The notes under the pieces: model-generated | The model's database searches: none | Seen by the model: only the letters and a program-made list of their open reading frames with translations | What the model was told of the DNA's origin: nothing | Assembly: GCA_036346375.1 (NCBI GenBank) | Contig: CM070504.1 | Span: 10,413,890 to 10,477,889, forward strand | Source: Guadua angustifolia | Lineage: Eukaryota > Streptophyta > Magnoliopsida > Poales > Poaceae | Reading direction: 5' to 3' | DNA length: 64,000 bases | Shown: one piece after another, positions 21,199-34,210 of the stretch | Layout of the letters: every line of letters begins with the position of its first letter | Numbering within the stretch: the first letter of the stretch is position 1 | Position numbers and translations under genes: made by a program

Positions 21199-21404
21199 GG
21201 CCCTGTTTGGTAGGGCTCCTGATCCCAGCTTTTATTTTAGGTCTGAAACTTGTAGACTAAAATAAAGTGAATTAAGTTTATATTTTTAGTCTAAAATGTA
21301 AATAAGATAATCCACCTAAACACTCTTAATATATCCACAGCTCCAGCTCTATAGATCGCTAGATCCACGGATCTGGTGGAGCTCGAGCTGTACCAAACAC
21401 AACC
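21199..21404. mobile_element. Tourist-like MITE in the leader intron
   Basis: TTA flanks both ends (21196-21198 and 21405-21407). The left end GGCCCTGTTTGGTAGGGCTC and the right end GAGCTGTACCAAACACAACC are inverted copies. The core matches 15375-15604. Confidence 0.75.
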
Positions 21405-22303
21405 TTAACTGTGGTTTTGGCCTTCTTTTTTGTCTCTCCATGCCTGTTTCTGTTTAAGTATGGGCACCGGATCTAGATAATGAGTTCAAGTAGGACACTT
21501 AGTAATTGTTCGTGAGTTGTTTGAACCCTCCCGTTTATTTATCTCTAGCATTGTGCTAATTGGCTTCACTTGCCACCTACAAACTATCAAAATATAAGTT
21601 CATAATTCAAACTGGAATTGTACCACTGACTTTTTTCAAGACTGTTCTGGTCTGACCTGTGGCACACTTGTGGTTATGGCCTTGTGGGTGCTCACATTGA
21701 ACCCCTCCTTGCTACATTTATCAACCATGCTTGTAAATTCTGGTGAAAGGGTAGATCCACTTTGTTGTTGATTGCAGATCTGGAAACTTGAATGTTAATC
21801 TTGATAAGTTGTCTTATCACCATCCGAGCACGCTTATATCATTGAATAATTCCCGAATACATAATAGATGGGAACAACTAAGGTAGCTGGTGGATCCTCC
21901 ATTACTTTGCATGATTTTGGTGCTGAAGTATGTTATGCAATTGGTTATAAAGGTTGTCTTCATGATTGCATGCCCTTGAGGAATACACTGAACCGCTACT
22001 ACTTCATTCAATTGTAGAATGATCAATAATGATCTAACTTGAACATTCTTTAACATTCACAGGGTCCTACAAATAGAAGGCACAGCTACATATTCCATTA
22101 GCTCGAATTTAATTTTATCAGCCTGGGGTGAGTCTTCTGTGGTTGTTCTAATTTCAGTGGAATCATCTCCATCAGCCCAGAAGCAGACAGTGGTAAAAGC
22201 TGTGTGTAACTGTGTATTGTCCTTTTATATGAAACCTTGGGATTTGCCAATTGCAGATAATTCACGCTTTCACGGGCATTAGGCCTGTAGGCACACTTTG
22301 GGA

Positions 22304-24877
22304 ATGTCACAGTTTCACCCCACACAGCATGGAGGTGATAGTGATTTTCAAATGTGGCAACAACAAATGATGTACAAGCAATTGCAGGAGTTTCAGAGAC
22401 AGCAACAAGTACAGCAGCTTGATCATGGAGCCAGGATGCAGCCCTCTTTTGGGCAGTTTCAAGCTCCCACGAAAGCAGTGCCTGCTGATCTATTGTCGGC
22501 AATGTCAAATGAAATGCCAAACAATGAGGCCACGACTTATGCATTGTCACATAATTTTGCAAGTGGTGACCCAAGGTTGACAAGCAACTCTCAAATGTTG
22601 AATACCGGTAGTAACCCAAATTGGGAGCAGTATGGTGGTTCTCCTGGTGCGGGAAATTTTATAAATGGTTCAATATTTTCGAACACTCAAAGTCAATCCA
22701 TGAGACCAATGGGGTTAGTTACACACCAAATGAACCAATCTTTTTATCCAATGCCTGCTACCAGCAGAGGTGGGTCTGGAAACCAGTACTCCCAGTTCTT
22801 AGGGATCCCAGCCGATCTCCAGAATGCAATGACAAGGGCAGTTGCACATCAGTCTGAAAAGGCATCAAGGCCATTTAGCTCTTTAATGAATGAACATGAT
22901 ATACATGAGCCGGATGCTTCCAGTTCTATGCAGAATTTTCGTGGTAAGGGAGGTTTCTTAAGTAATAGTCCTGTACAAAGTCAAGGTGATAATATCAAGG
23001 AAGGCAGCCCTGTTCCAGTGAATCATCTAAAACATGGTTTTCCGCTCCAAGATTTCCATAGTAGGCCAAACCAAGTTGATTTTCAAGTGGGCATGCAAGA
23101 AAAATCTGCAATGCAGGTAGGGTCAGCAAGTTGTGGGGCTAGCCTTGACCCTGCTGAGGAGATGATCTTGTTTGGGAATGACAAGGATAACAACTGGGGA
23201 GCTCTGTTGAGGGGTGGTAATGATCATGGTAATTCTTTGGATAATGGTAACCTTGGTGCTGCTTTGCCATCTCTACAGAGTGGGAGCTGGAGTGCCCTTA
23301 TGCAGGAAGCACTACAGTCTACAACCAGTGACAACAGTCCTAAGGAAGAATGGAGTGGCTTGAGTTTCCAGAAAACTGAACAGACTGTTACCAATAATTC
23401 AACTTTACCAGGTTGTGACCAGAGTAAGTTTGTGGCATTGAGTGGTGCAAACCTTGAAAATGCACGACCTTCATCAGCATCTAGCTATGCAGATGGAACA
23501 ATGAATAATCCAAAATTTACCAGTTTTCAGCATGCTACAAGAACTCCTTACGAGCAAAGAGAAAAAACGCCACATGAATCTCCTCATGCTACTGTTAGCA
23601 ATCATCAGTCAACTGCAGAAGTTGATAATGGGTATTTTCAGCAGAGCTTAAAGCTAAAGCAATCTGATGATTATGGGAGACAAGAGCAGGTGCACTTATC
23701 CAATGGCTATTGGGAACATCAGAAATCTGAAATGCCGAGAAATAATTCACACTTGACTGGTGCACATTCTACGCCGCCAAATGTGCATGGATTTTGGATG
23801 TCACAGCAAAGTAGAGTTGATCATAATATCAACAGAGAGTCCGGTAATAGCCAAAATGACTGGAAAAGCAGCATTCCCCTTGGACAAGACATCAACAATA
23901 CCCAAAATGTCTATAATAGTGATGGAAACTTTTGGAAGCTTAGTGGAGGTAATGCAAATTCAGTCCATAGGCTTCAGCAGATGAAGCCTGATATAAGCAT
24001 TTTGCAAACACCAAATGACAGTTCTGATGGTAAAAGTATTAGTGTGATGGGCTCAAGCATGCCAACAATAAATCAGGACCAGCATCAAATGATTATTGGT
24101 CAAACAAGTGAGCATGTTGGAATAAACCCTAACATCGGACGTAGGGGTTTAGAAACCTCAGAATCACTAGGAAAAAGTGCAAAGCAAAGACCAAATGACT
24201 TCAACCAGGAGTACCAAAATGCAGTGCCTACTGAAAGGCAAGGGAACATTTTAAATCATGGACAGCATGTGAGTAGTGACCTTGCTGTCAGGGGGCATTC
24301 CTTCTTTGCTGGAAAGGAATCCCAAAATTTTGGTCAATCTGCCCAGCAAGCAATGGGATCTTACATGTTGCAGAACCATGCTATGGATAACTCTGGAATG
24401 AACATTAGACATTCTCCAGGCAATTCAGTGTCCAACAATCAGTTTCCGCCTCGGTCAATTCAGACACAGAATAATCTGAAGCCTCGATTTGTCACCAACT
24501 CCCAAGTTGCCGGTAATATGGCTTCTGTTAATGAGGTATGTCTGCTAACTTCATCTTCATAATGAAGAGGATTGGTCTTTTTGTTAAACACATTTTATTT
24601 GCATGCTTTTAGTATGCTTGTTCTGTCTTATTTATGAAGCTATTTCCTTTTTAGAAAATGCTGGTGGGAGAGGAGCAATGTAAATCTCAACATGGTGTCC
24701 CTAACAGCTCCAGTGCATCACCGTTTGGAGGATCTGATGCTGTTCTGCCTCAAAATAGAGCAGCTCAAAACAGGTATTTCCTCCCCTTTTTACAACTCAA
24801 ACCAGGTTATTCTTCAATAAATTCTCAATCTTCCACTGGGAAGTGTTGTAAGCTTCATTTATGCAATTTATTTTCTG

Positions 24878-24933
<56 letters not shown>

Positions 24934-27900
24934 AAAACGAAGTAAGTGGTTAGATTTGACACAATATATTACTCATGAAGTGAATCCAAATTCTTGCAGC
25001 CCTGTATGCTACCTTTAGTAGCATAGGAAACCAACAAATCATTGCTCCTCCTTTTCAATATAGGAAGTGAAACGTTCATTTTGAATTCCACTCTACTCAG
25101 ATGTGTTACAGTATTCATCAACATTTTTTTGTATCACAAGACTTTTTTTCTTTGGCATGCTTAGTTCTTGCAGCATTTTTTTTTGGGTAGCAAATTTTGC
25201 TTGACGTTCTTCACAAGGACCCTGACAAATATATGGTTTCTGTAGTCAAAATATGCTTCAACTTCTTCATAAGGTGGACAACTCAACAAATAGCAATGCT
25301 GGTTCTGACATGATCAACAGTTCTCTCAATAACGGTCCTACTGCTCAGCAACAACTTAACCAACCTTCTTTGCAAGGATTTGGATTGAGACTAGCGCCGC
25401 CATACCAACGGCAGTCAACTTCAGGTCATTTATGGTCTAGTCACACTAATGTTGATGGCAAGCAACCTGAACACTCAGCAAGGGGAGAAGACCAGACAAA
25501 TCTACCTTCCACTGCTAGGCAGTCTTTGCCATCTCATCCAAGCTCACAACCAACACCATTTCACTCTTCAGAAATGCATAGTACTGCACAGCCAACTGGG
25601 CGTTTCCCCCAGTTAAGTTCAGGTCAGCAATATCCTGTGCCAGAAGCAAGATCTGGTTCTGTACCCATTCCTCAGCAAGGCAGCTCAGCAACTGTGTTCA
25701 AGAATGTATGGACAAACATATCAGCGCAGCGTCTAGCTGGTATGCAATCCAACAAGCATACACCCAATATTCTCCAGTCTATGATGTTTCCCAATAACGC
25801 TGCAGATTCCAACTTATGGGGCTTGCAAAAGACAGATGATCAAGGACAGAAGGCAGCTACTCCATCTGATGTTGCCACAAGTTCTGCCAATTCACAAAAT
25901 CAAGAAATAAAACAAGCTGTGGACAGTGATGCAGGGTTAGCCTCTTCTGAGATGGCAAATTCTGACTCGACAGGAGCTACTATATCCAGAGGGAACGAAT
26001 CCTCATTGAAGCATTCTTCAAATGGGAATTTTGCCACTCCTGCTTCATCCTTGGCACAGTTGCGTCAGCAAGGCATCAACCCTAAACAAGGAGAGAACCC
26101 TGCAGCTAACTTCCAGGCTACGAATACCTCTCATAACACTGGTACTAATGGCAGTGGCATTGTGTTACATGGAAGCCCGACACCTTCAAACATCCAGCAG
26201 CAAAATTACTCTCTGCTGCATCAAATGCAAGCCATGAGGCATGTGGATATTGATCCAAGCAATACAGCTGGAAAGAGGCTTAAACCAACTGAGATAGGTT
26301 CTGATGCATCACAAGTTGACTGGAAGTCTGGTCAGAGGTTTGCACATGGAGCCAACAACTCAGCTAGATTGTCCGTAGATAACATTGGCAGTGCTAGTGC
26401 CCCAGGGTCATTCCCTTCAGACATGAAAATGCTAAGCTTTGCTCCAAGGAACAATGAAGAGAGAAGTCCAAGCATACCTTCCCAGCTCCCGTGTGGAGAA
26501 CTTCCCTCTCATGGTATGGTTACTGAACGAAATGATCATCAAAGTCAGGTTGAGTCTCTTGGCACAAATGCAGCATCAAATTTGATTGAAAGAAGTGAGA
26601 GGCCCAGGATAAACCCTCAAATGGCACCTTCGTGGTTTGAACATTACGGAAACCACAGAAATGGTCAGAATCTTTCTATGTCCAATGCGCAGAAGACTCC
26701 AACTCCACCATATAATGTTCCAAAAGCTTCTTGGTGCACGGATAATAACACTGCTGAGTATAGAGTCAACTCTGGCCAATCTGTCTGGCCTGGACATTAT
26801 ATCTCACCTACAAAGATGGATGTTTTGGTGTCTTCCAATACGAAGACAACTTCGATGAGAAGGCCAAAGAAGCGCAAGTCTACAGAAACTACTCTTGTTT
26901 CTTGGCATAAAATCATTGAAGGCCCCCAAAAGTTGAGAAACATGAGGTGAATGTTCTCCCTTTACAGCGCAGCAGTTTCCAGTAACATTGAAGCATATTT
27001 CTCATGTTTTTTAGTTGTTAATTGTCACCTCCACTAGTTTCTGTGATTTACAATTGCCCTTATTTGTTGAATTGTTTTAACTTATGTGGTTTTGATATTG
27101 CTAACAAATGTGAGAATCTTCAAATGCTTCACAGCATGACTGAGATGGACTGGGCTTGGGCAGCTAACAGATTAATTGAGAAGGTCAATACAACATTAAT
27201 GTTTCAGCTAGTTTAGGTCTTGTGCATATTGGTTCAAAGACTTCTTATTTGATACTGAATTAAGTTTTCTAAACAGGCGGAGTATGATGCAGAAAGTCTA
27301 GATGATACCCCTGTAAATCATTTACCACGCAAAAGGTTAATTTTGACTACACGGTTGATTCAACAAGTTTTCCCTGCTATACCAGCAACAGTTCTCCGAG
27401 CACAAGCTGCATCAGCTTATGAAAGTGCAACATACAGTATCGCTATGTTGACACTAGGGGACACGTGCAACATGGCATCATACAACTCTCGCCCTCCTGT
27501 AGATAATGAAAATAGGTAAGTTTCTGAAAAGTGTAATTGTTATTGTTCACTTTTTGCTTATTCTGTTATGAGCATGAACGATATATTCATTTGTATAATC
27601 TTATTGCTGAAATGTTCATGTTCTGAGTATTACACTATCACTGATCAGCCCATCTGAACAAATAATAAGTGCCAAGAAAATGGAAGACAAATTGTCGAAG
27701 GTTGTGCAAGTCTTTGTTGGAAGATTCAGGAAAATGGAAAATGACTTTGTGAGGTACAGGCAGCCTATCCTGATTCATTACTGCTTTTCATTTATTTATG
27801 ATTAAAAAGGCCATTATGTAACATCCCTCGTTGATAAAAAATGGTCATGTGGACTTTCTGGATGACTGGATGCATTCATGCACCAGTCAAATTTCAAAGA

Positions 27901-28888
27901 CCTATGAGGACATTCATGTCTATAACTGCTTGGTTCTTTCTTTACTTTCTTTTTTGCTAAGATAGTATTTAATTATATTGTATTTTGATGTGAAAAACTA
28001 TGAGGCTACTTCATTTTTGACAATTTTACCCAGGGCTTGGTCATCTGTTGATATGTGTAATAATCTCTAGGGCCCAGTTCTTTCTTAGCTTTGATCTTAC
28101 AAAGGAGCGTTGATATGTTGAATCGTAACAAAAATTGTGCAGTGAGTTGAATATTCACTGGCATTGATATTGTTTTATTCAAAGGAATTAACAGTCTTTT
28201 CCAATTTTCTAGGATTTGTTATTTAACTGTAACGAGAAGTGCTTCCATGTTTTTCTTTTTGACAGTTGTATAAATATTAAAGTATGAATGAAGGGTAGAT
28301 AGTGATTACTTACTCCTTCGCTTGCTTCAAGATACGTGCAACTTGTATTGGGAGGAAAAGCATTGAAGCACTACTCTAACTCATATGTTTCATCTATGTC
28401 ACAATAATCTAATTACCATCAATTAACTATATACTCAGGTGTAAATTGCATTGCATTCTTAAAATCTTGCCTAGACTTGTTGATCCTAATACAGTTTCAC
28501 TGACATCAACTTCCACCTCATTTTACCTTCAGAGGATAACTCTTTTTTACTATTGCGCTTTGCAACCTTGGGGTGATTTCTATACTAGTTTGATGTTGAT
28601 ATCTATTTAGCCGGAGTTATAAAATGATCTTATCAACACCATTTTCCCTCTCGTTGCAGCTTGAACAAGAGGGTTTCCATGCTAGATGTGCAACTGGAGT
28701 GCCAAGATTTGGAAAGAATTTCTATTGTAAATCGTTTGGGAAGATTCCATGGCCGGAACCATGCAGCGGGAGTCGAGGCCTCATCGGCTTCAGAAATGAT
28801 TCCTCGCAGAATTTTTCCTGAAAGACATGTCATGTCTTTTGCAGTGCCTGGAAATCTTCCTGAAGGGGTGTACTGTTTGCCACTCTAG
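22304..28888 (+). CDS. Large low-complexity nuclear-type protein, plant 'dentin sialophosphoprotein-related' family
   Basis: Seven coding exons, 22304-24535, 24655-24773, 25246-26946, 27135-27183, 27277-27515, 27649-27753 and 28660-28888, join in phase to 4674 nt, or 1557 aa. The start MSQFHPTQHGGDSDFQMWQQ and the Q-rich MMYKQLQEFQRQQQVQQ that follows match what I recall for the Arabidopsis At5g07940/At5g07970/At5g07980 group. That group was named only for composition. About 1,300 residues are Q/N/S-rich and look disordered. The last ~210 residues, from MTEMDWAWAANRLIEKAEYD through RKRLILTTRLIQQVFPAIPA, are non-repetitive, and KKMEDKLSKVVQVFVGRFRK to LNKRVSMLDVQLE looks like a coiled coil. 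This is the likely functional core. No catalytic motif, signal peptide or membrane segment is seen. A role in nuclear transcription or chromatin is only inferred. The first ATG in the long frame is 22304. Confidence 0.88.
24880..24932. repeat. (CT)n(CA)n compound microsatellite in an intron
   Basis: A CT run is followed directly by a CA run inside the 24774-25245 intron. It is non-coding, because the upstream exon ends at the 24773 donor. Confidence 0.95.
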
Positions 28889-30000
28889 TACATCGATTTC
28901 TTCAAGTGTTTTCCAACTGCTCAGATCACCTTGGGTTGCACCCTGTGATTTCCAGTTCTCCTTGCTCTCATGCAAAGCATGGCAGTTCTTGTTACGCTGA
29001 ACAGTCGGATCCAGGGGTGGTCTGAAAATCTCAACCACCACAATACCACGGAGGTGCCAAGGGATGCGTCCAGCCGATCAACTCAGTGTTGGTTGTTGCT
29101 GTTTCTCCCTTGTATCAAGTATAGGCCCCTGTATATTTGGAAAGTATGCAAAAACTATGGATCTCGCGTCATTTTTCTGATGAAGAAAAGAGTATTAGCT
29201 TCATAATTTGTTAGACAAGCCAATGCTTACTAGCCTAGTACGTCTAGCGAACTTTTTTTTCGTCTTCTTTCTTACCCATGATGATGATGTGTTGGCTGGT
29301 TAGAGGTGGGAATGATAACGAGAACCTTCCTCTGGGTTCTTTTGTTCGTTTAGGATGGGGGAATGCAAATTGACTAGTGTGTCCAGTCTTTACTGACCAC
29401 CCCCTTTGTTAGTCAGCACTTGATTACTTGTGTTATTTTGAGCTGCTGAAAGCATTCGTGGAACAAATGGCGGGTAAAGAGCTTGGAAACTGCCGTAATT
29501 CTAATCCCCGTGATGTTGAAACCCTAATGGGTTCTTGTAAATTTAAAAATGCAAATATCACCGAGGTAAGATTCTACTCCTTGTGCTTGATGCCGCCTTT
29601 GATTGCCCAGATGATTGTTGTATGTATTCTGGAGCGGTTGCCGAAGAGCTCAAGTTGGCATGTGCCATTTGATCTCATTAATCGCTTCGAACTGAAACTG
29701 GGTGAACAGAAACCGATCAGCAGGTAGAATTGTCGGGATCATTACGAGTTAAATGATGTCTTTGCTTCCCCTCCAAAAAAAGCTCAAATTTTGGGAATGG
29801 CAACTGTCAACAATACACCACGTCTCAGTGTACTAAATCGTAGGTTTGCATATGACCAAAAATAAAGGAAAAAAAAAGATGTTAAGCTGTGCTGAAGTAA
29901 ACCTACGACATTACACCCAAACGGCTCTGGGGAACGATGGCTCAATTTTGCAAGTGAATATCCGCATTGCTGGGCGCTGAGTTCTACAGTAGCAGCTTTG
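28889..30000. other. 3' UTR and intergenic spacer
   Basis: 3' UTR-like sequence extends from the TAG at 28886-28888 to roughly 29270. A 99-codon frame at 29428-29727 (+) contains MAGKELGNCRNSNPRDVETL but matches nothing I recognise and has no supporting splice or homology signal. No other gene is visible. Confidence 0.35.
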
Positions 30001-31176
30001 CTAGCCAGCAAGGGCATCAGACACCCTTTGCAAGATGCCGTAGCAATCTGCCAACAAAATCAGCATCGTCTCCGGAAAGAGAATCCCCTCGTCACAACGG
30101 ATAGAGTTCCTGTGCAATCATAAGATAACTGTAACTTATGCAACTGACGGTCTAGATCGACAAACAGTGCTCACTTACAATGCATCGCTACGGTGCTCAA
30201 TACAATGTTAAGTTTCCAAATAGTACTATGAAAAATCTAGATTATCGTTTTTTGATCTAACGGTCGATATACAATTGCCAAAAAATTGCAGTTGTCACAC
30301 AACTGCATTAGATCTCTTTCCTGTTAGAACATATATAGTTTCTTTATTGTATAAAGGATCACTCAACCTTCGAAGTGGCCTGTTTGGTTGATACCTAACC
30401 TTACCACAACTATCTTAGCTAAGTGTAGTTTGCCATATTTTTTGTGGCAACAAAATTCAGCATCACAAATTTGACAAACTTAGGTAAAAAAAAATTGAGT
30501 CTATCATGCGAACAATGTGGCTATAAAAGTGTGGCAAACCACAATTGTTGTAACGAAATCAAACACACATCCAAAAAGCTGTGGCATGCCTAAGGTTCAG
30601 CATGGAAAGTTTAGACTTCAAATCAAACACCCCGCTCAGGTTCAAGGTTTTATACGGCAATCTGACAGAATCCACAGAGAATTCTGGACAAATTAGGTCC
30701 CAGTCTATTGCTCAGGTTCAACATTTATGATTGCAACCATTTTCTAGCGGACACATAACAATACGATAAAAAAAAATGGCGAGCCAAAAAGGCAATAACT
30801 TTGGCTATGCATATTCTATTGGTGATTTAGCGTTGGTTTCTTCACGCTGAAGGCTCTTAAAATTCAGTTTGCTACTCAATTTGTTACTTACGTTAAGACT
30901 GGCAGAAGTAACAAGCCTTAATGTAGCCCAAGGAATAAAGTCTCAGTCACAAACATCAAGTCACTCAAAATGAGAACAGAATCTTTGCATTGAACTTAGC
31001 ATAGCAAAATGGAGTACATTCACATGTGGTAGTGTAATTATTAACTGCATATTGATCGTCTGTGGCAATTCCATGCGAGTGTTAACCACACGATCCACAA
31101 AACCAATTCTTTTCAGACCGTATAGCTCTGAACTCGCAACATTCCCCAGGACCAACCACCAAGCTTCTTGTTTCGT
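30001..31176 (-). pseudogene. C-terminal exon remnants of an ASCC3/Brr2-like DExH-box RNA helicase
   Basis: Two minus-strand exons, 31046-31176 and 30001-30109, are flanked by a CTGTAG acceptor, a GTTAAT donor and a GCACAG acceptor, and join in phase to a TAG. The first reads TKQEAWWLVLGNVASSELYG and then LKRIGFVDRVVNTRMELP. This is the signature of the last part of the C-terminal Sec63 domain in plant activating-signal-cointegrator helicases (ASCC3/DExH14-like, related to Brr2). The second gives ETMLILLADCYGILQ, matching the 'ETKLILVSDCYLG' end of that family, preceded by a non-family stretch. No helicase core, and nothing upstream of 31176 to the MITE at 31385, could be found. This is a fragment, probably left by duplication or deletion. 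Confidence 0.6.
30380..30630. mobile_element. Possible Tourist-like MITE between the helicase exon remnants
   Basis: GGCCTGTTTGGTTGATACC at the left and AAATCAAACACACATCC at about 30558-30574 look like inverted MITE ends of the CCTGTTTGG type. The inside has paired TTTGCCA.../...TGGCAAA pieces. Ends are uncertain. Confidence 0.35.
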
Positions 31177-31384
31177 CTACAGAAAACAACATCAAAGGGT
31201 TAATGCAAATTGGCAGCCTTTAAACTTCAACTACAGACATTGATCAAAGCAGGGCAAAAGGAATAATACTAATCTGAAGAGACTGATAGTAATCAGGATC
31301 CCCATATTGGAGCTGATATAATAATAGTCAACTATTGTCGTACAAAAGTTGTAGGTTCACAGAAGCGTACAAAACAGCTTCTTA

Positions 31385-31682
31385 GGCCCTGTTTGGCAGA
31401 GCTCTGCTCCCAGCTTCTGCGGAGTGAATCTGTGAAGCTCGCTAAACAGCGCTTTTTCGAGAATCGCTCCGGGTGATTCCGTGAAGTGATTCTCGAAATG
31501 AACTAGGAGCCGGAGCTGAAAAAAGTCGCTTCTCTGATTCACTCCCAACAAAGAGTCGGTTTCTCCATAGAGTTTATCCTATAGATTCATTAGAGAATCA
31601 CTTTCAGCGACAGAATCACTTCTCTCAGAGAATCACTTCTAACAGAGAATCAGAATCAGAGGGAGCTCTACCAAACAGGCCC
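31385..31682. mobile_element. Tourist-like MITE, ~298 bp
   Basis: TTA flanks both ends (31382-31384 and 31683-31685). The left end GGCCCTGTTTGGCAGAGCTC and the right end GAGCTCTACCAAACAGGCC form nearly perfect inverted repeats. The core consists of repeated 'GAATCAC/GTGATTC' blocks, making a strong fold-back. Confidence 0.8.
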
Positions 31683-32509
31683 TTAGACCATTCCTGAAGT
31701 TTAACTTTTTATCAGCTTGCGTTGCCCAATTTGTGCAGATTTTTTTTTCACGTGCGTTGGACAATTCCAAGAACACTTGTCATTATCATAAAACTTAAGG
31801 TGACACATAGCAAGTTTGATACGCCAGTTGGAATACCCGTAGCATATTGGTTTCCAGATGAGCTTGCTCGAGACATATTTTAGTAACCTATTGGTCTGTT
31901 TTGAAGAACCTGTCAAGTGAGAGCCAGTTTCAGAAGCAAAAATAAAATAACAAACTTTAACAAATATCCAAAAAGTTCTATGTGTATTCGTTTATTCAGT
32001 CGTTCATACCAGACATCAATTTTGCAGGTTATAAGATGAAACAATTTATTTTGTCAATGGTCATACTGGTATACTGCTAAACCACATATTACAGTTCCCA
32101 AAAGTACTAGTGTACTACTATTTTCCGTAAGCGTATCAGCTTGTTGCTACTTGCTAAGTCAGTTCTCAAATGGATTTTCTAAATAATTAATAGATTAGAA
32201 CTGGTAGCCTGTTACATTCTTCGATGTGATTAAGGGTAGACTGAGCCCCTCGTAACTAAATTTTGTGTTATGTAATATCTTTAACACTTAACACTTTACG
32301 TTATGCAATCAGTGCGTCTATTGTCATGGCAAGTTATATAGCTATTGAACTTGGGGAATCTAGGGGTACTCTTGGCTATTGACCTAGTGACCTTGGGGAA
32401 TCTAGGGGGCAATGCCCTTGATGTTGAACGCTAGGAACTTTTCATTTGCTGTCTAATGTTTAAAATTGAGGTTTGGACTACTCCTTGTCTTCATTCTAAA
32501 TATTAATTT
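31683..32509. other. Intergenic, no gene seen
   Basis: A short direct repeat, CTTGGGGAATCTAGGGG, occurs at about 32350 and 32392. It may mark the edge of the hAT element to its right (TAGGGGGCAATGCCC at ~32403), but I could not pair it convincingly with a matching terminus. Confidence 0.3.
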
Positions 32510-34210
32510 TCACATCGACGCAAGGGAAACATCGTGTAGCATTTCATAGCAAACCAGTAACATTTCAGTCTTAGATCGACTATCAAGAAGTGTAGCTCTG
32601 CCTATTAGTCCTTGAATGTTAGACCAATACTTATCAAAATTTTGATTCATACTAACTATCATTTTTTTTCTATAATTGGGTTGCCGCAAGTTGACCATTG
32701 TCTCATTTTCATTTTAATTTCATAAATTTTGAGAAAGAAAATATTAGCAGTAACATATCGGTTCTAGAAAACATTTCAGTGATATCATAGAATAACCGCA
32801 GCCTCTCAACAACATCAGCAATAAATTTCCATTCTTCATTACTAGGACCACAAGTATATTGTTTCTTAACATGCTTCGCATGATAAAAAATAGCCTTATA
32901 AGGTGAAGTAACACTAAGCATAGTGAAAGTACAGTTCCATCTAGTTTTACAGTTAAGAACCATCTTATTGGTTATTTTAACTTTCACAAACTTAGCACTT
33001 TCCTCAAATTTATATACTCCTTTTAGCATGGCAGTCCAAAAAACTACACTATTATGAATGGTTTCAATTGCTTTATTCATCACATCCAAGCCATCCTTCA
33101 CAATCAAGTTGAGAATGTGTGTACAACAATGCATGTGAAGCATCGTACCTTTCAACTTAAGATTGTCGGGCACTATCTTCTCCACAGGCAAATCAATTAT
33201 CTTACCATTTGTGGAGCAGTTATCAAGAGGCACAATGGATAGTTTCTCATCAAGATTCCAAGCAACCAAGGATTTAGATTTATTCAGCAATAACCTCAGA
33301 AGTATGTGGAGATAGGACATGAATGAACCTAAAGAAAGTGTGAAAATTTGAAATGGGTTTAGCAGCAACAAGTTGGACAGCAACTACAACAACGAAAGTT
33401 CATGAGCAACAATAACGAAAGTTGTAGAGCACCAAGAAATTACCTCATGACAATACTCCTCAGTTTCCACAAGCCGTCAATGAAATGGGCTATGATAGCC
33501 ATGTATCCTTTCTTTTGGTTGTAAGACACCCACATGTCACCAGTGATAGCAACTATTGAACTATTCCCCGCCATGTACTCAATAGCCTTCTTCCTGTCTT
33601 CTTTGTATTGGTTCACAATATCCTTCCTAGGAAATGAGAAATGACAATCAAGCATTGGAAATTTGGAATATATAGCAAACTAATACCTGACAATTGGCAA
33701 ATAATAATTTAAACATTTCATACCTAATAGTGTTCATTGACATAATTTTGAATAGTGGTCACAATACGCTAACAAATATTCAAAACCAGTAATCAACCAT
33801 AGATAAGGGGTACCCATGCAACACCATCATTGCAGCAAGCTCCCTTCTAGCAATGTCTTCATCAAATGTGTAGTTCTCTACTGACACTTTCCCTTGCTCT
33901 TTAGAACTAAATCTCAAAGAAGATTGAGTAAATGTCTTCTTTTGTGATACCATTTTGCTCTTGCAATGTGGACACACCTTCAAATGATCATGAAGATGCT
34001 TAGTTCTATTTTTGGTTTATCTAAGCTTCTTGTAATAGTGATTACATTTTTCCTTGATTCGACCCGTGACTTTCACTGTCTTGAGCTGCTCCCAAACAAC
34101 TAAAGTCAACTTTCTCTTTCGAGCCAACTGTGCCATCTTCGTCTTCATCATCTAAAATTACTATTTCCTTCTCATTTCCCTCCACTAGTGCTTCTGAACC
34201 ATTAACTGAC
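32510..34210 (-). pseudogene. Broken hAT-family transposase (BED finger, RICESLEEPER/DAYSLEEPER type)
   Basis: Read on the minus strand from ~34210, pieces appear in family order. First is an acidic leader (IVILDDEDEDGTVGS), then a BED zinc finger region (VVWEQLKTVKV...KCNHYYKKL...HLHDHLKVCPHCK). Next comes EQGKVSVENYTFDEDIARRE..MVLHGYPLSMVDY, then SSIVAITGDMWVSYNQKKGY, then DNCSTNGKIIDLPVEK...MHCCTHILNLIVKDGL, CKTRWNCTFTMLS, and FDKYWSNIQG near 32600. Hence it is a hAT transposase. Breaks: the second finger cysteine is tyrosine (CNHY), a TAA follows KKLR, the acidic leader and finger are in different frames, and stops separate the 33440, 33383 and 32698 segments. It cannot encode an active enzyme. 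A hAT-like terminus, TAGAGATGGCAATGGGGCCCC read on the minus strand, ends at 34954. Confidence 0.85.

Noticed and set aside
22098..22619. 173-codon minus-strand frame
   Set aside because: It is the antisense shadow of the first coding exon of the Q/N-rich protein gene; no splice or family signal of its own.
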